Source: Hydractinia symbiolongicarpus (Eukaryota > Cnidaria > Hydrozoa > Anthoathecata > Hydractiniidae). Taken from it: a stretch of DNA of 64,000 nt. The stretch spans positions 25,398,501-25,462,500 of the forward strand of contig NC_079886.1 of the NCBI RefSeq assembly GCF_029227915.1, in the 5' to 3' direction. Shown here one piece after another: positions 1-14,000 of the stretch. Each line of letters begins with the position of its first letter. Position 1 is the stretch's first letter. Below the pieces are notes generated by a model that saw only the letters and a program-made list of their open reading frames with translations, had not been told where the DNA came from and did not search any database. The position numbers and the translations under genes are program-made.

Positions 1-517
1 ATTTCCATTAAGTACAGACAGATCCACTCTAAAGTTATAGTTACAAAACTTATTTAAGAAAGTGAAGATTTATTCATCAATGTTCTTAATAAAATATTTA
101 GTTAAATAATTTTTAAGAAACGTCAGTTTTTAGTTCAGGTCAAGTTACAGAAACGTGTCTGTGACCGGCAAAGTATATGTCATTTTCCCTTAAGAAATAG
201 CTGCAAGATATCACAAATATTTCTCTGCATTTTGTATGACTTTCTAATAATCCTTAATTGGAAATTTTATTAAGACTCAGGTACTTTTTGTGATGTTAAT
301 ATTTTTGTTTAATTTTAAAATTTAATTGTACAAGTCACGCAGAATCAACAGGGTTTGTGTGTGGGTGGCGTGGTGGCTTTTGGGTGTAAAAGGCTTATAA
401 ATGTTTGCTAGCTAGCTGGTATAACTATAAACTTTTGTGACTAGGTATTTCCTCTTTAGATAGCATCTAAAACTTGGCTTTATGAGACTTATGGTTACAC
501 TACCTGGCTAGAAACAC

Positions 518-573
518 CTAGCTACAACCCTGGAAAAAAATATTTTTCACTATTTTTTCAGGGTTGCAGCTAG
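518..573. repeat. Hairpin-forming inverted repeat
   Basis: Left arm 518-542 begins CTAGCTACAACCCTGG and right arm 551-573 ends CAGGGTTGCAGCTAG. The arms pair over about 23 positions with one mismatch and one bulged base, leaving a loop of about 8 nt. AT-rich DNA with several GCTAGC-type words surrounds it. It may be the terminus of an unrecognised element or an isolated cruciform; no function can be assigned. Confidence 0.6.
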
Positions 574-1110
574 CATAGCTACTAGCTTTAACAGTAAAAA
601 AAGTAAACAAGAAAATAAATATATATACATGACCCTAACTGTATACGATCCATAGCTCTTAGTCCCCAAACTCGCTTCACAAAATAAAAAGATAACTTTT
701 TTGGTGCTCATGAAAAAACACGATCAGTTTTAAGAAGAAACAAGCCTCAGCTCATTGGGCTACCATATTGCCAGAACTCATTTGATGAATAATGCAAATA
801 AAAACAAAAACAATTTTAACTTACTCTCTGCAATCAACCGGTTTCCTTTCTCGACTTGGTTTTGTTTAAAAGTTACCGCCACTTCAGACGTTTAAAATTG
901 TACAGACGGGGGTAATAATTAAGTTTTTTACTCTTTAATCACTCTTTTGAATGATAAATACAGATTTACTCTGCTATTTTAATACAATACAAGTTTTTAA
1001 AATCAAGTTATTGTAAGATATATTTTTTTTATTGGCATTATCGTTTTTACATGAAAGAAGTAATTAAACATGTTACCCGCGGAGAAATAGTAGACCAATT
1101 ATATCACGAA

Positions 1111-1345
1111 TAAAAACCGGTCTTTTCTCGATCTTTTTTGCGTCTTTCAAATGCGCGTCTTAATTATGCACGAAAAAGACGTCTTAAAGACGTCTTTTAT
1201 CACAAACGAAAAAGACCGTGCCTGAAAAAGACGCGTCTGACACATGCGTTTTAAAGACGTTTAAAAGACGTATTTCGGGTGCGCGCATATTTCATGCGCA
1301 AAAAAGCTCCAGAAAAGGCGTCTTTAAAACGTCTTGTGCCGGCTG
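1111..1345. repeat. Cluster of AAGACG / CGTCTT motifs with perfect palindromes
   Basis: About a dozen copies of the AAGACG or CGTCTT word on both strands are packed into roughly 235 bp. Two perfect 10-bp palindromes AAGACGTCTT lie at 1176-1185 and 1187-1196. The outer edges carry weakly inverted CCGGT and GCCGG words, so it could be a small non-autonomous element, but a convincing terminal inverted repeat is absent. It abuts the first satellite monomer, which also contains AGACG. Confidence 0.45.
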
Positions 1346-1349
1346 GGAA

Positions 1350-2870
1350 TAGACGCTCTGTTAGCACTTTATTTAAATATTTAGTTCGATAAGGAATTTT
1401 TTACAGTGGGACCAATCCAAGTCGTTAGAGTGCTCTGAGAGAAGAGAGAATCTTTTTAAAAGTATATTTCATTGACTTTCGAGCGGTGTCAGTCCGTTTG
1501 AGTTACAACGGTTGTGTCACATATTCGTACCAACATGTATTTAGCTACATTTTTCCAGTATTACTGGGTTGCATTGCTTTTAAGAGTGAAACGATTGACC
1601 CTGTGATTTCATTGAACTTTTTTTTGACTTGAAACTTATTAATGTGATAAATGGGACAATTGGACTCCAAGAATTAACATTCCTCTCACTTCGGCAGGAA
1701 TGCTGAGACTCCGTAGTTACACTAGACGCTCTGTTAGCTCCTTATTTAAATATTCAGTACGACATGTCATTTTTTATAGTGGGACCAATCCAAGCCGTTA
1801 AAGCGCACTGAGAAAAGAGAGAAACTTTTTAAAACTACATTTTATTGACTTTCGAACGGTATCATTTCGTTTGAGTTACAACAGTTGCGTCACATATTCG
1901 TACCAACATGTATTTAGCGACATTTTACCTGTATTACTAGGTTGCATTGCTTTTAAAAGTGCAACGATTGACAGTGGGCCTAGTTGAACTGATTTTGAAC
2001 TTGAACCTGATAAATGTGATAAATGAGACAATTGGATTCCAAGAATTAACATTCCTCCCACTTTGGCAGGAATGCTGAGACTCCGTATTTACACTAGACG
2101 CTCTGTTAGCTCTTTATTTAAATATTTAATTCGATAAGTCCTTATTTACAGTGGGACCAATCCAAGTCGTTAGAGCGCACTGAGAAAAGAGAGAAGTTTT
2201 TTAAAGCAACATTTCATTGACTTTCGAATGCTATCAATCCGTTTGAGGTACAACAGTTGCCTCACATATGCGTACCAACAAGTATTTAGCGACATTTTAC
2301 CGGTATTACTAGGTTGCATTGCTTTTAAAAGTGAAACGATTGACCGTGGGACCTAATTGAACTGATCTTGAACTTTAAGCTTAAAAATGTGATATATGAG
2401 ACAATTGGACTCCGGGAATGAACATTCTTCTCTCTGTGGTAGGTCTGCAGGAATTCCGCAGTTACACTAGACTGTCTGTTAGCTCTTTATTTAAATATTC
2501 AGTACGATATGACATTTTTTATAGTGAGACCAATTCAAGCCGTTAGAGCGCACTGCGAACAGAGAGAAATTTTTTAAAACTATATTTCATTGACTTTCTA
2601 ACGGTATCAGTCAGTTTGAGTTACAACAGTTGCGGCACATATTCGTACCAACATGTAATTAGCGATATTTTCCCGGTATTACTAGGTTGCATTGCTTTTA
2701 AAAGTGAAATGATTGACCGTGGGACCTAATGGAACTGATTTTGAACTTGAACTTTATAAATGTGATGAATGAGACAACTGGACTCCATGAATTAACATTC
2801 CTTTCACTTTGGCAGGAATTCTGAGACTCCGTAGTTACACTAGACGCTTTGTTAGCACTTTATTTAAATA
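1350..2870 (+). repeat. 11-monomer (about 4100 bp) higher-order repeat, first end
   Basis: The first four or so monomers are nearly identical to 5450-6970 at a constant offset of 4100 bp, which is 11 monomers. Shared private variants include the GAGCGGTGTCAGTCC monomer at about 1480, the GGGACAATTGG monomer at about 1652 and the following CCTGTATTACTAGG monomer. The intervening 2870-5450 is a mix of monomer variants without a short higher-order period that I can resolve. Confidence 0.7.
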
Positions 2871-5800
2871 TTTAATTCGATAAGTCCTTATTTACAGTGG
2901 GACCAATCCAAGTCGTTAGAGTGCACTGAGAAAAGAGAGAAATTTTGTAAAGCTACATTTCATTGACTTTCGAATGCTATCAGTCCGTTTGATGTACAAC
3001 AGTTGCGTCACATATGCGTACCAACAAGTATTAAGCGACATTTTTTCGGTATTACTAGGTTGCATTGCTCTTAAAGGTGAAACGATTGACCCTGTGATTT
3101 AATTGAACTTATTTTTAACTTTAACCTTATAAATGTGATAAATGAGACAATTGGACTCCAAGAATTAACATTTTTCTCACTCTGGTATGTCTGCTGGAGC
3201 TCTGCAATTACACTGCACGCTCTGTTAGCTCTTTATTTGAATATCTGGATCAATCAGTCATTTTTTACAGTGGCACCAATCGAAGCCATTAGCGCGCACT
3301 GAGAAAAGGGAGAAATTTTTTAAAAGTACATTTCATTCACTTACGAATGGTATCAGTCCGTTTGAGTTACAACGGTTGCGTCACATATTCGTACCAACAT
3401 GTATTTAGCGATATTTTTCCGATATTACTATGCTGCATTGGTTTTAGAAGTGAAACGATTGACCGTGTGACCTAATTGAACTGACTTTTGACTTTAAGCT
3501 TATAAATGTGATAAATGAGACAATTGGACTCCAAGAATGAACATTCTTCTCTCTTTGGTATGTCTGCAGGAACTCCGCAGTTACACTAGACGCTCTGTTA
3601 GCTCTTTATTTAAATATTTAGTTCGATAAGGAATTTTTTACAGTGGGACCAATCCAAGTCGTTAGAGTGCTCCGAGAAAAGAGAGAATCTTTTTAAAAGT
3701 ATATTTCATTGACTTTCGAGCGGTGTCAGTCAGTTTGAGTTACAGCGGTTGCGGCACATATTCGTACCAACATGTATTTAGCGATATTTTCCCGGTATTA
3801 CTAGGTTACATTGCTTTTAAAAGTGAAATGATTGACCGTGGGACCTAATTGAACTGACTTTTGACTTTAAGCTTATAAATGTGATAAATGAGACAACTGG
3901 ACTCCATGAAATAACATTCCTCTCACTTTGGCAGGAATGCTGAGACTCCTCAGTTACACTAGACGCTCTGGTAGCTCTTTATTTAAATATTCAGTACGAC
4001 ATGTCATTTTTTATAGTGGCACCAATCCAAGCCGTTAGAGCGCACTGCGAACAGAGAGAAATTTTTTAAAACTACATTTCATTGACTTTCTAACGGTATC
4101 AGTCAAGTTGAGTTACAGCGGTTGCGGCACATATTCGTACCAACATGTATTGAGCGATATTTTCCCGGTATTACTAGGTTGCATTGCTTTTAAAAGTGAA
4201 ATGATTGACCGTGGGACCTAATGGAACTGATTTTGAACTTGAACTTTATAAATGTGATAAATGAGACAACTGGACTACATGAAATAACATTCCTCTCACT
4301 TTGGCAGGAATGCTGAGACTCCGCAGTTACACTAGACGCTCTGGTAGCTCTTTATTTAAATATTTAGTTCGATAAGTCATTTTTTACAGTGGGTCTAATC
4401 CAAGCCGTTAGAGCGCACTGAGAAAAGAGAAAACGTTTTAAAACTACATTTTATTGACTTTCGAACGGTATCAGTCCGTTTGAGTTACAACAGTTGCGTC
4501 ACATCTTCGTACCAACATGTATTTAGCGACATTTTACCGGTATTAATAGGTTGCATTGCTTTTAAAAGTGCAACGATTGACCGTGGGACCTAGTAGAACT
4601 GATTTTAAACTTGAACCTGATTAATGTGATTAATAAGACAATTGGATTCCAAGAATTAACATTCCTCTCACTTTGGCAGGAATGCTGAGACTCCGTAGTT
4701 ACACTAGACGCTTTGTTAGCTCTTTATTTAAATATTTAATTCGATAAGTCCTTATTTACAGTGGGACCAATCGAAGTCGTTAGAGCGCACTGAAAAAAGA
4801 GAGAAATTTTTTAAAGCTTCATTTCATTGACTTTCGAATGCTATCAGTCCGTTTGATGTACAACAGTTGCGTCACATATGCGTACCAACAAGTATTTAGC
4901 GACATTTTTTCGGTATTACTAGGTTGCATTGCTCTTAAAGGTGAAACGATTGACCCTGTGATTTAATTGAACTTATTTTTAACTTTAACCTTATAAATGT
5001 GATCAATGAGACAATTGGAATCCAAGAATTAACATTTTTCTCACTCTGGTATGACTGCTGGAGCTCTGCAATTACACTGGACGCTCTGTTAGCTCTTTAT
5101 TTGATTATCTGGATCAATAAGTCATTTTTTACAGTGGGTCCAATCCAAGCCGTTAGAGCGCACTGAGAAAAGAGAAAACTTTTTAAAACTACATTTTATT
5201 GACTTTCGAACGGGATCAGTCCGTTTGAGTTACAACATTTGCGTCACATATTCGTACCAACATGTATTTAGCGATATTTTTCCGATATTACTATGCTGCA
5301 TTGGTTTTAGAAGTGAAACGATTGACCGTGTGACCTAATTGAACTGACCTTGGACTTTAAGCTTATAAATGTGATAAATGAGACAATTGGACTCCAAGAA
5401 TGAACATTCTTCTGTTTTTGGAATGTCTGCAGGAACTCTGCAGTTACACTAGACGCTCTGTTAGCTCTTTATTTAAATATTTAGTTCGATAAGGAATTTT
5501 TTACAGTGGGACCAATCCAAGTCGTTAGAGTGCTCTGAGAAAAGAGAGAATCTTTTTAAAAGTATATTTCAATGACTATCGAGCGGTGTCAGTCCGTTTG
5601 AGTTACAACGGTTGTGTCACATATTCGTACCAACATGTATTTAGCTACATTTTTCCAGTATTACTGGGTTGCATTGCTTTTAAGAGTGAAACGATTGACG
5701 CTGTGATTTAATTGAACTTTTTTTTGACTTGAAACTTATTAATGTGATAAATGGGACAATTGGACTCCAAGAATTAACATTCCTCTCACTTCGGCAGGAA

Positions 5801-5899
5801 TGCTGAGACTCCGTAGTTACACTAGACGCTCTGTTAGCTCCTTATTTAAATATTCAGTACCACATGTCATTTTTTATAGTGGGACCAATCCAAGCCGTT

Positions 5900-8800
5900 A
5901 AAGCGCACTAAGAAAAGAGAGAAACTTTTTAAAACTACATTTTATTGACTTTCGAACGGTATCAGTCCGTTTGAGTTACAACAGTTGCCTCACATATTCG
6001 TACCAACATGTATTTAGCGACATTTTACCTGTATTACTAGGTTGCATTGCTTTTAAAAGTGCAACGATTGACCGTGGGCCTAGTTGAACTGATTTTGAAC
6101 TTGAACGTGATAAATGTGATAAATGAGACAATTGGATTCCAAGAATTAACATTCCTCCCACTTTGGCAGGAATGCTGAGACTCCGTATTTACACTAGACG
6201 CTCTGTTAGCTTTTTATTTAAATATTTAATTCGATAAGTCCTTATTTACAGTGGGACCAATCCAAGTCGTTAGAGCGCACTGAGAAAAGAGAGAAATTTT
6301 TTAAAGCAACATTTCATTGACTTTCGAATGCTATCAATCCGTTTGAGGTACAACAGTTGCGTCACATATGCGTACCAACAAGTATTTAGCGACATTTTAC
6401 CGGTATTACTAGGTTGCATTACTTTTAAAAGTGAAACGATTGACCGTGGGACCTAATTGAACTGATCTTGAACTTTAAGCTTAAAAATGTGATATATGAG
6501 ACAATTGGACTCCAGGAATGAACATTCTTCTCTCTGTGGTAGGTCTGCAGGAATTCCGCAGTTACACTACACTGTCTGTTAGCTCTTTATTTAAATATTC
6601 AGTACGATATAACATTTTTTATAGTGGGACCAATTCAAGCCGTTAGAGCGCACTGCGAACAGAGAGAAATTTTTTAAAACTATATTTCATTGACTTTCTA
6701 ACGGTATCAGTCAGTTTGAGTTACAACGGTTGCGGCACATATTCGTACCAACATGTATGTAGCGATATGTTTCCGGTATTACTAGGTTGCATTGCTTTTA
6801 AAAGTGAAATGATTGACCGTGGGACATAATGGAACTGATTTTGAACTTGAACTTTATAAATGTGATGAATGAGACAACTGGACTCCATGAATTAACATTC
6901 CTCTCACTTTGGCAGGAATTCTGAGACTCCGCAGTTACACTAGACGCTCTGTTAGCTCTTTATTTAAATATTTAGTTCGATAAGTCATTTTTTACAGTGG
7001 GTCCAATCCAAGGCGTTAGAGCGCACTGAGAAAAGAGAGAAACTTTTTAAAACTACATTTTATTGACTTTCGAACGGTATCAGTCCGTTTGAGTTACAAC
7101 AGTTGCGTCACATATTCGTACCAACATGTATTTAGCGACATTTTACCTGTATTACTAGGTTGCATTGCTTTTAAAAGTGCAACGATTGACCGTGGACCTA
7201 GTTGAACTGATTTTGAACTTGAACCTGATAAATGTGATAAATGAGACAATTGGATTCCAAGAATTAACATTCCTCCCACTTTGGCAGGAATGCTGAGACT
7301 CCGTATTTACACTAGACGCTCTGTTAGCTCTTTATTTAAATATTTAATTCGATAAGTCCTTACTTACAGTGGGACCAATCCAAGTCGTTAGAGCGCACTG
7401 AGAAAAGAGAGAAATTTTTTAAAGCAACATTTCATTGACTTTCGAATGCTATCAATCCGTTTGAGGTACAACAGTTGCGTCACATATGCGTACCAACAAG
7501 TATTTAGCGACATTTTACCGGTATTACTAGGTTGCATTACTTTTAAAAGTGAAACGATTGACCGTGGGACCTAATTGAACTGATCTTGAACTTTAAGCTT
7601 AAAAATGTGATATATGAGACAATTGGACTCCAGGAATGAACATTCTTCTCTCTGTGGTAGGTCTGCAGGAATTCCGCAGTTACACTAGACTGTCTGTTAG
7701 CTCTTTATTTAAATATTCAGTACGATATGACATTTTTTATAGTGGGACCAATTCAAGCCGTTAGAGCGCACTGCGAACAGAGAGAAATTTTTTAAAACTA
7801 TATTTCATTGACTTTCTAACGGTATCAGTCAGTTTGAGTTACAACGGTTGCGGCACATATTCGTACCAACATGTATGTAGCGATATTTTCCCGGTATTAC
7901 TAGGTTGCATTGCTTTTAAAAGTGAAATGATTGACCGTGGGACCTAATGGAACTGATTTTGAACTTGAACTTTATAAATGTGATGAATGAGACAACTGGA
8001 CTCCATGAATTAACATTCCTCTCACTTTGGCAGGAATTCTGAGACTCCGCAGTTACACTAGACGCTCTGTTAGCTCTTTATTTAAATATTTAGTTCGATA
8101 AGTCATTTTTTACAGTGGGTCCAATCCAAGCCGTTAGAGCGCACTGAGAAAAGAGAGAAACTTTTTAAAACTACATTTTATTGACTTTCGAACGGTATCA
8201 GTCCGTTTGAGTTACAACAGTTGCGTCACATATTTGGACCAACATGTATTTAGCGACATTTTACCTGTATTACTAGGTTGCATTGCTTTTAAAAGTGCAA
8301 CGATTGACCGTGGGCCTAGTTGAACTGATTTTGAACTTGAACCTGATAAATGTGATAAATGAGACAATTGGATTCCAAGAATTAACATTCCTCCCACTTT
8401 GGCAGGAATGCTGAGACTCCGTATTTACACTAGACGCTCTGTTAGCTCTTTATTTAAATATTTAATTCGATAAGTCCTTATTTACAGTGGGACCAATCCA
8501 AGTCGTTAGAGCGCACTGAGAAAAGAGAGAAATTTTTTAAAGCAACATTTCATTGACTTTCGAATGCTATCAATCCGTTTGAGGTACAACAGTTGCGTCA
8601 CATATGCGTACCAACAAGTATTTAGCGACATTTTACCGGTATTACTAGGTTGCATTACTTTTAAAAGTGAAACGATTGACCGTGGGACCTAATTGAACTG
8701 ATCTTGAACTTTAGGCTTAAAAATGTGATATATGAGACAATTGGACTCCAGGAATGAACATTCTTCTCTCTGTGGTAGGTCTGCAGGAATTCCGCAGTTA

Positions 8801-10830
8801 CACTAGACTGTCTGTTAGCTCTTTATTTAAATATTCAGTACGATATGACATTTTTTATAGTGGGACCAATTCAAGCCGTTAGAGCGCGCTGCAAACAGAG
8901 AGAAATTTTTTAAAACTATATTTCATTGACTTTCTAACGGTATCAGTCAGTTTGAGTTACAACGGTTGCGGCACATATTCGTACCAACATGTATGTAGCG
9001 ATATTTTTCCGGTATTACTAGGTTGCATTGCTTTTAAAAGTGAAATGATTGACCGTGGGACATAATGGAACTGATTTTGAACTTGAACTTTATAAATGTG
9101 ATGAATGAGACAACTGGACTCCATGAATTAACATTCCTCTCACTTTGGCAGGAATTCTGAGACTCCGCAGTTACACTAGACGCTCTGTTAGCTCTTTATT
9201 TAAATATTTAGTTCGATAAGTCATTTTTTACAGTGGGTCCAATCCAAGCCGTTAGAGCGCACTGAGAAAAGAGAGAAACTTTTTAAAACTACATTTTATT
9301 GACTTTCGAACGGTATCAGTCCGTTTGAGTTACAACAGTTGCGTCACATATTTGTACCAACATGTATTTAGCGACATTTTACCTGTATTACTAGGTTGCA
9401 TTGCTTTTAAAAGTGCAACGATTGACCGTGGGCCTAGTTGAACTGATTTTGAACTTGAACCTGATAAATGTAATAAATGAGACAATTGGATTACAAGAAT
9501 TAACATTCCTCTCACTCTGGAATGAATGCTGAGACTCCGTAGTTACACTAGACGCTCTGTTGGCTCTTTATTTAAATATTTAATTCGATAAGTCCTTATT
9601 TACAGTGGGACCAATTCAAGCCGTTAGAGCGCACTGAGAACAGAGAGAAATTTTTTAAAACTACACTTTATTGACCTTCGAACGTTATCAATCCGTTTGA
9701 GTTACAACAGTTGCGTCACATATGCGTACCAACAAGTATTTAGCGACATTTTACCGGTATTACTAGGTTGCATTGCTTTTAAAAGTGAAACGATTGATTG
9801 TGGGACCTAATTGAACTGATCTTGAACTTTAAGCTTAAAAATGTGATATATGAGACAATTGGACTCCAGGAATGAACATTCTTCTCTCTGTGGTAGGTCT
9901 GCAGGAATTCCGCAGTTACACTAAACTGTCTGTTAGCTCTTTATTTAAATATTCAGTACGATATGACATTTTTTATAGTGGGACCAATTCAAGCCGTTAG
10001 AGCGCACTGCGAACAGAGAGAAATTTTTTAAAACTATATTTCATTGACTTTCTAACGGTATCAGTCAGTTTGAGATACAACGGTTGCGGCACATATTCGT
10101 ACCAACATGTATTTAGCGATATTTTCCCGGTATTACTAGGTTGCATTGCTTTTAAAAGTGAAATGATTGACCGCGGGACCTAATGGAACTGATTTTGAAC
10201 TTGAACTTTATAAATGTGATGAATGAGACAACTGGACTCCATGAATTAACATTCCTCTCACTTTGGCAGGAATGCCGAGACTCCGCAGTTACACTAGACG
10301 CTCTGTTAGCTCTTTAATTGAATATTTAGTTCGATAAGTCATTTTTTACAGTGGGTCCAATCCAAGCCGTTAGAGCGCACTAAGAAAAGAGAGAAACTTT
10401 TTAAAACTACATTTTATTGACTTTCGAACGGTATCAGTCCGTTTGAGTTACAACAGTTGCGTCACATATTCGTACCAACATGTATTTAGCGACATTTTAC
10501 CTGTATTACTAGGTTCCATTGCTTTTAAAAGTGCAACGATTGACCGTGGGCCTAGTTGAACTGATTTTGAACTTGAATCTGATAAATGTGATAAATGAGA
10601 CAATTGGATTCCAAGAATTAACATTCCTCTCACTCTGGAATGAATGCTGAGACTCCGTAGTTACACTAGACGCTCTGTTGGCTCTTTATTTAAATATTTA
10701 ATTCGATAAGTCCTTATTTACAGTGGGACCAATTCAAGCCGTTAGAGCGCACTGAGAACAGAGAGAAATTTTTTAAAACTACACTTTATTGACCTTCGAA
10801 CGTTATCAATCCGTTTGAGTTACAGCAGTT
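5900..10830 (+). repeat. 3-monomer higher-order repeat, 1118 bp, about 4.4 copies
   Basis: The same monomer variant recurs at 5976, 7094, 8212, 9330 and 10448, each step exactly 1118 bp (3 x 372.7). Copies two and three are almost identical over their whole length, for example 6900-7090 against 8018-8208. The last copy breaks at about 10830, where CACATATGCG is replaced by GACATATTCG and the pattern shifts to another variant. Recent local amplification by unequal exchange is the simplest reading. Confidence 0.85.
7061..7140 (+). other. Conserved 80-bp box of the monomer (representative copy)
   Basis: This block contains the imperfect dyad AACGG-7nt-CCGTT (7073-7089), a CAAC-GTTG-like element, GCGTCACATATTCGTACC and AACATGTATTTAGCGA. 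It is recognisable with few changes in almost every monomer of both A and B subfamilies and in both orientations, whereas the segment around TAGACGCTCTGTTAGC is wholly different between A and B. Uneven conservation of this kind is known for satellites whose monomers bind a protein. The protein is unknown and binding is an inference. Confidence 0.5.
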
Positions 10831-11041
10831 GCGTGACATATTCGTACCAACATGTATTTAGCGACATTTTTCCGGTATTACTAGGTTGAATTGCTCTTAA
10901 AAGTGAAACGATTGACCCTGTGCTTTAATTGAACTTATTTTTAACTTTAACCTTATAAATGTGATAAATGAGACAATTGCACTCCATGAATTAACATTCC
11001 TCTCACTTTGTCAGGAATGCTGAGACTCCTCAGTTACACTA

Positions 11042-14000
11042 GACGCTCTGTTAGCTCTTTATTTAAATATTTAGTTCGATAAGTCATTTTTTACAGTGGG
11101 TCCAATCCAAGCCGTTAGAGCGCACTGAGAAAAGAGAGAAACTTTTTAAAACTACATTTCATTGACTTTCTAACGGTATCAGTCAGTTTGAGTTACAACG
11201 GTTGCGGCACCTACTCGTACCAACATGTATTTAGCGATATTTTCCCGGTATTACTAGGTTGCATTGCTTTTAAAAGTGAAATGATTGACCGTGGGACCTA
11301 ATAGAACTGATTTTGAACTTGAACTTTATAAATGTGATAAATGAGACAACTGGACTCCATGAATTAACATTCATCCCACTTTGGCAGGAATGCTGAGACT
11401 CTGCAGTTACACTAGACGCTCTGTTAGCTCTTTATTTAAATATTTAGTTCGATAAGTCATTTTTCACAGTGGGTCCAATCCAAGCCGTTAGAGCGCACTG
11501 AGAAAAGAGAGAAACTTTTTAAAACTACATTTTATTGATTTTCGAACGGTATTAGTCCGTTTGAGTTACAACAGTTGCGTCACATATTCGTACCAACATG
11601 TATTTAGCGACATTTTACCGGTATTACTAGGTTGCATTGCTTTTAAAAGTGAAACGATTGACCGTGGAACCTAATTGAACTGATCTTGAACTTTAAGCTT
11701 AAAAATGTGATATATGAGACAATTGGACTCCAGGAATGAACATTCTTCTCTCTGTGGTAGGTCTGCAGGAATTCCGCAGTTACACTAGACTGTCTGTTAG
11801 CTCTTTATTTAAATATTAAGTACGATATGACATTTTTTATAGTAGGACCAATTCAAACCGTTAGAGCGCACTGAGAACAGAGAGAAATTTTTTAAAACTA
11901 CATTTTATTGACTTTCGAACGGTATCAATCCGTTTGAGTTACAACAGTTGCGTCACATATTCGTACCAACATGTATTTAGCGACATTTTTCCGGTATTAC
12001 TAGGTTGCATTGCTCTTAAAAGTGAAACGATTGAACCTGTGATTTAATTGAACTGACTTTGGACTTTAACCTTATAAATGTGATAAATGAGACAATCGGA
12101 CTCCAAGAATGATCATTCTTCTCTCTTTGGTATGTCTGCAGGAACTCCGCATTTACACTAGACGCTCTGTTAGCTCGTTACTTAAATATTCAGTACGATA
12201 TGTCATTTTTTATAGTGGGACTAATCCTAGCCGTTAGAGCGCACTGAGAACAGAGAAGAAGATTTTAAAACTACATTTCATTGACTTTTAAAGGGTATCA
12301 GTCCGTTTCAGTTACAACGGTTGAGTCACATATTCGTACCAACATGTATTTAGCGATATTTTTCCGGTATTACTAGGTTGCATTTCTTTTAAAAGTTAAG
12401 CGATTGACCGTGGGACCTAATTAACCTGATTTTGAACTTGAACCTTATAAATGTGATAAATGAGACAATTGGACTTCAAGACTTAACATTCCTCTCACTT
12501 TGGCAGGAATGCTGAATCTCCGCAGTTACACTAGACGCTCTGTTAGCTCTTTATTTAAATATTCAGTAAGATAAGTCATTTTTTAGAGTGGGACGAATCC
12601 AAGCCGTTAGAGTGCACTGAGAACATAGAGAAATTTTTTAAAACTACACTTCATTTACTTTCAAACGCTATCAGTCCGTTTGAGTTACAACTGTTGCGTC
12701 ACATATTCGTACGAGCATGTATTTAGCGACATGTTTCCGGTATTACTGAGTTGCATTGCTTTTAAAAGTGAAACGATTGACCGTGGGACCTAATTGAACT
12801 GATCTTGAACTTTAAGGTTAAAAATGTGATATATGAGACAATTGGACTCCAGGAATGAACATTCTTCTCTCTGTGGTTGGTCTGCAGGAATTGCGCAGTT
12901 ACACTAGACTGTCTGTTAGCTCTTTATTTAAATATTCAGTACGATATGACTTTTTTTATAGTGAGACCAATTCAAACCGTTAGAGCGCACTGAGAACAGA
13001 GAGAAATTTTTTAAAACTACATTTTATTGACTTTCGAACGGTATCAATCCGTTTGAGTTACAACAGTTGCGTCACATATTCGTACCAACATGTATTTAGC
13101 GACATTTTTCCGGTATTACTAGGTTGCATTGCTCTTAAAAGTGAAACGAATGAACCGGTGATTTAATTGAACTTATTTTTAACTTTAACCTTATAAATGT
13201 GATAAATGAGACAATTGGACTCCAAGAATTAATATTTTTCTCACTCTGGTATGACTGTTGGAGCTCTGCAATTACACTGTACGCTCTGTTAGCTCTTTAT
13301 TTGAATATCTGGATCAATAAGACATTTTCTACAGTGGCACCAATCGAAGCCGTTAGCGCGCACTGAGGAAAGAGAGAAATTTTTTAAAACTACATTTCAT
13401 TCACTTACGAACGGTATCAGTCCGTTTGAGTTACAACGGTTGCGTCACATATTCGTACCAACATGTATTTAGCGATATTTTTCCGATATTACTATGCTGC
13501 ATTGGTTTTAGAAGTGAAACGATTGAACCTGTGATTTAATTAAACTTATTTTTAACTTTAACCTTATAAATGTGATAAATGAGACAATTGGACTCCAAGA
13601 ATTAACATTTTTCTCACTCTGGTATGACTGCTGGAGCTCTGCAATTACACTGGACGCTCTGTTAGCTCTTTATTTGAATATCTGGATCAATAAGACATTT
13701 TTTACAGTGGCACCAATCGAAGCCGTTAGCGCGCACTGAGGAAAGAGAGAAATTTTTTAAAACTACATTTCATTCACTTACGAACAGTATCAGTCCGTTT
13801 GAGTTACAACGGTTGCGTCACATATTCGTACCAACATGTATTTAGCGATATTTTTCCGATATTACTATGCTGCATTGGTTTTAGAAGTGAAACGATTGAC
13901 ACTGTGACCTAATTGAACTGACTTTGGACATTAAGCTTATAAATGTGATGAATGAGACAATTGGACTCCAAGAATGAACATTCTTCTCTCTTTGGTATGT

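Larger units (their letters stand above)
1..1349. other. Non-satellite flank, no gene recognised
   Basis: This AT-rich sequence precedes the first satellite monomer and has no detectable 372-bp periodicity. I see no convincing coding exon. It holds the hairpin at 518-573 and the GACGTC palindrome cluster at about 1111-1345, annotated separately. The join to satellite at about 1350 is abrupt: the array starts inside a monomer, at the TAGACGCTCTG segment, so this is the true edge of the array in the window. Confidence 0.7.

Noticed and set aside
826-900. Minus-strand exon candidate ending at a strong donor CAGAGA|GTAAGT near 835
   Set aside because: The open frame has no ATG and an in-frame stop about 22 codons upstream; no partner acceptor was found.
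7110-7130. CENP-B-box-like word TTCGTACCAAC in the conserved part of each monomer
   Set aside because: Matches only the TTCG....A half; the CGGG half is ATGT, so it does not meet the known box.
5976-10633. Repeated 61-residue minus-strand frames at 5976, 7094, 8212, 9330 and 10448
   Set aside because: They repeat because the 1118-bp satellite unit repeats. Other monomers carry stops in the same frame, and there is no splice or start context.
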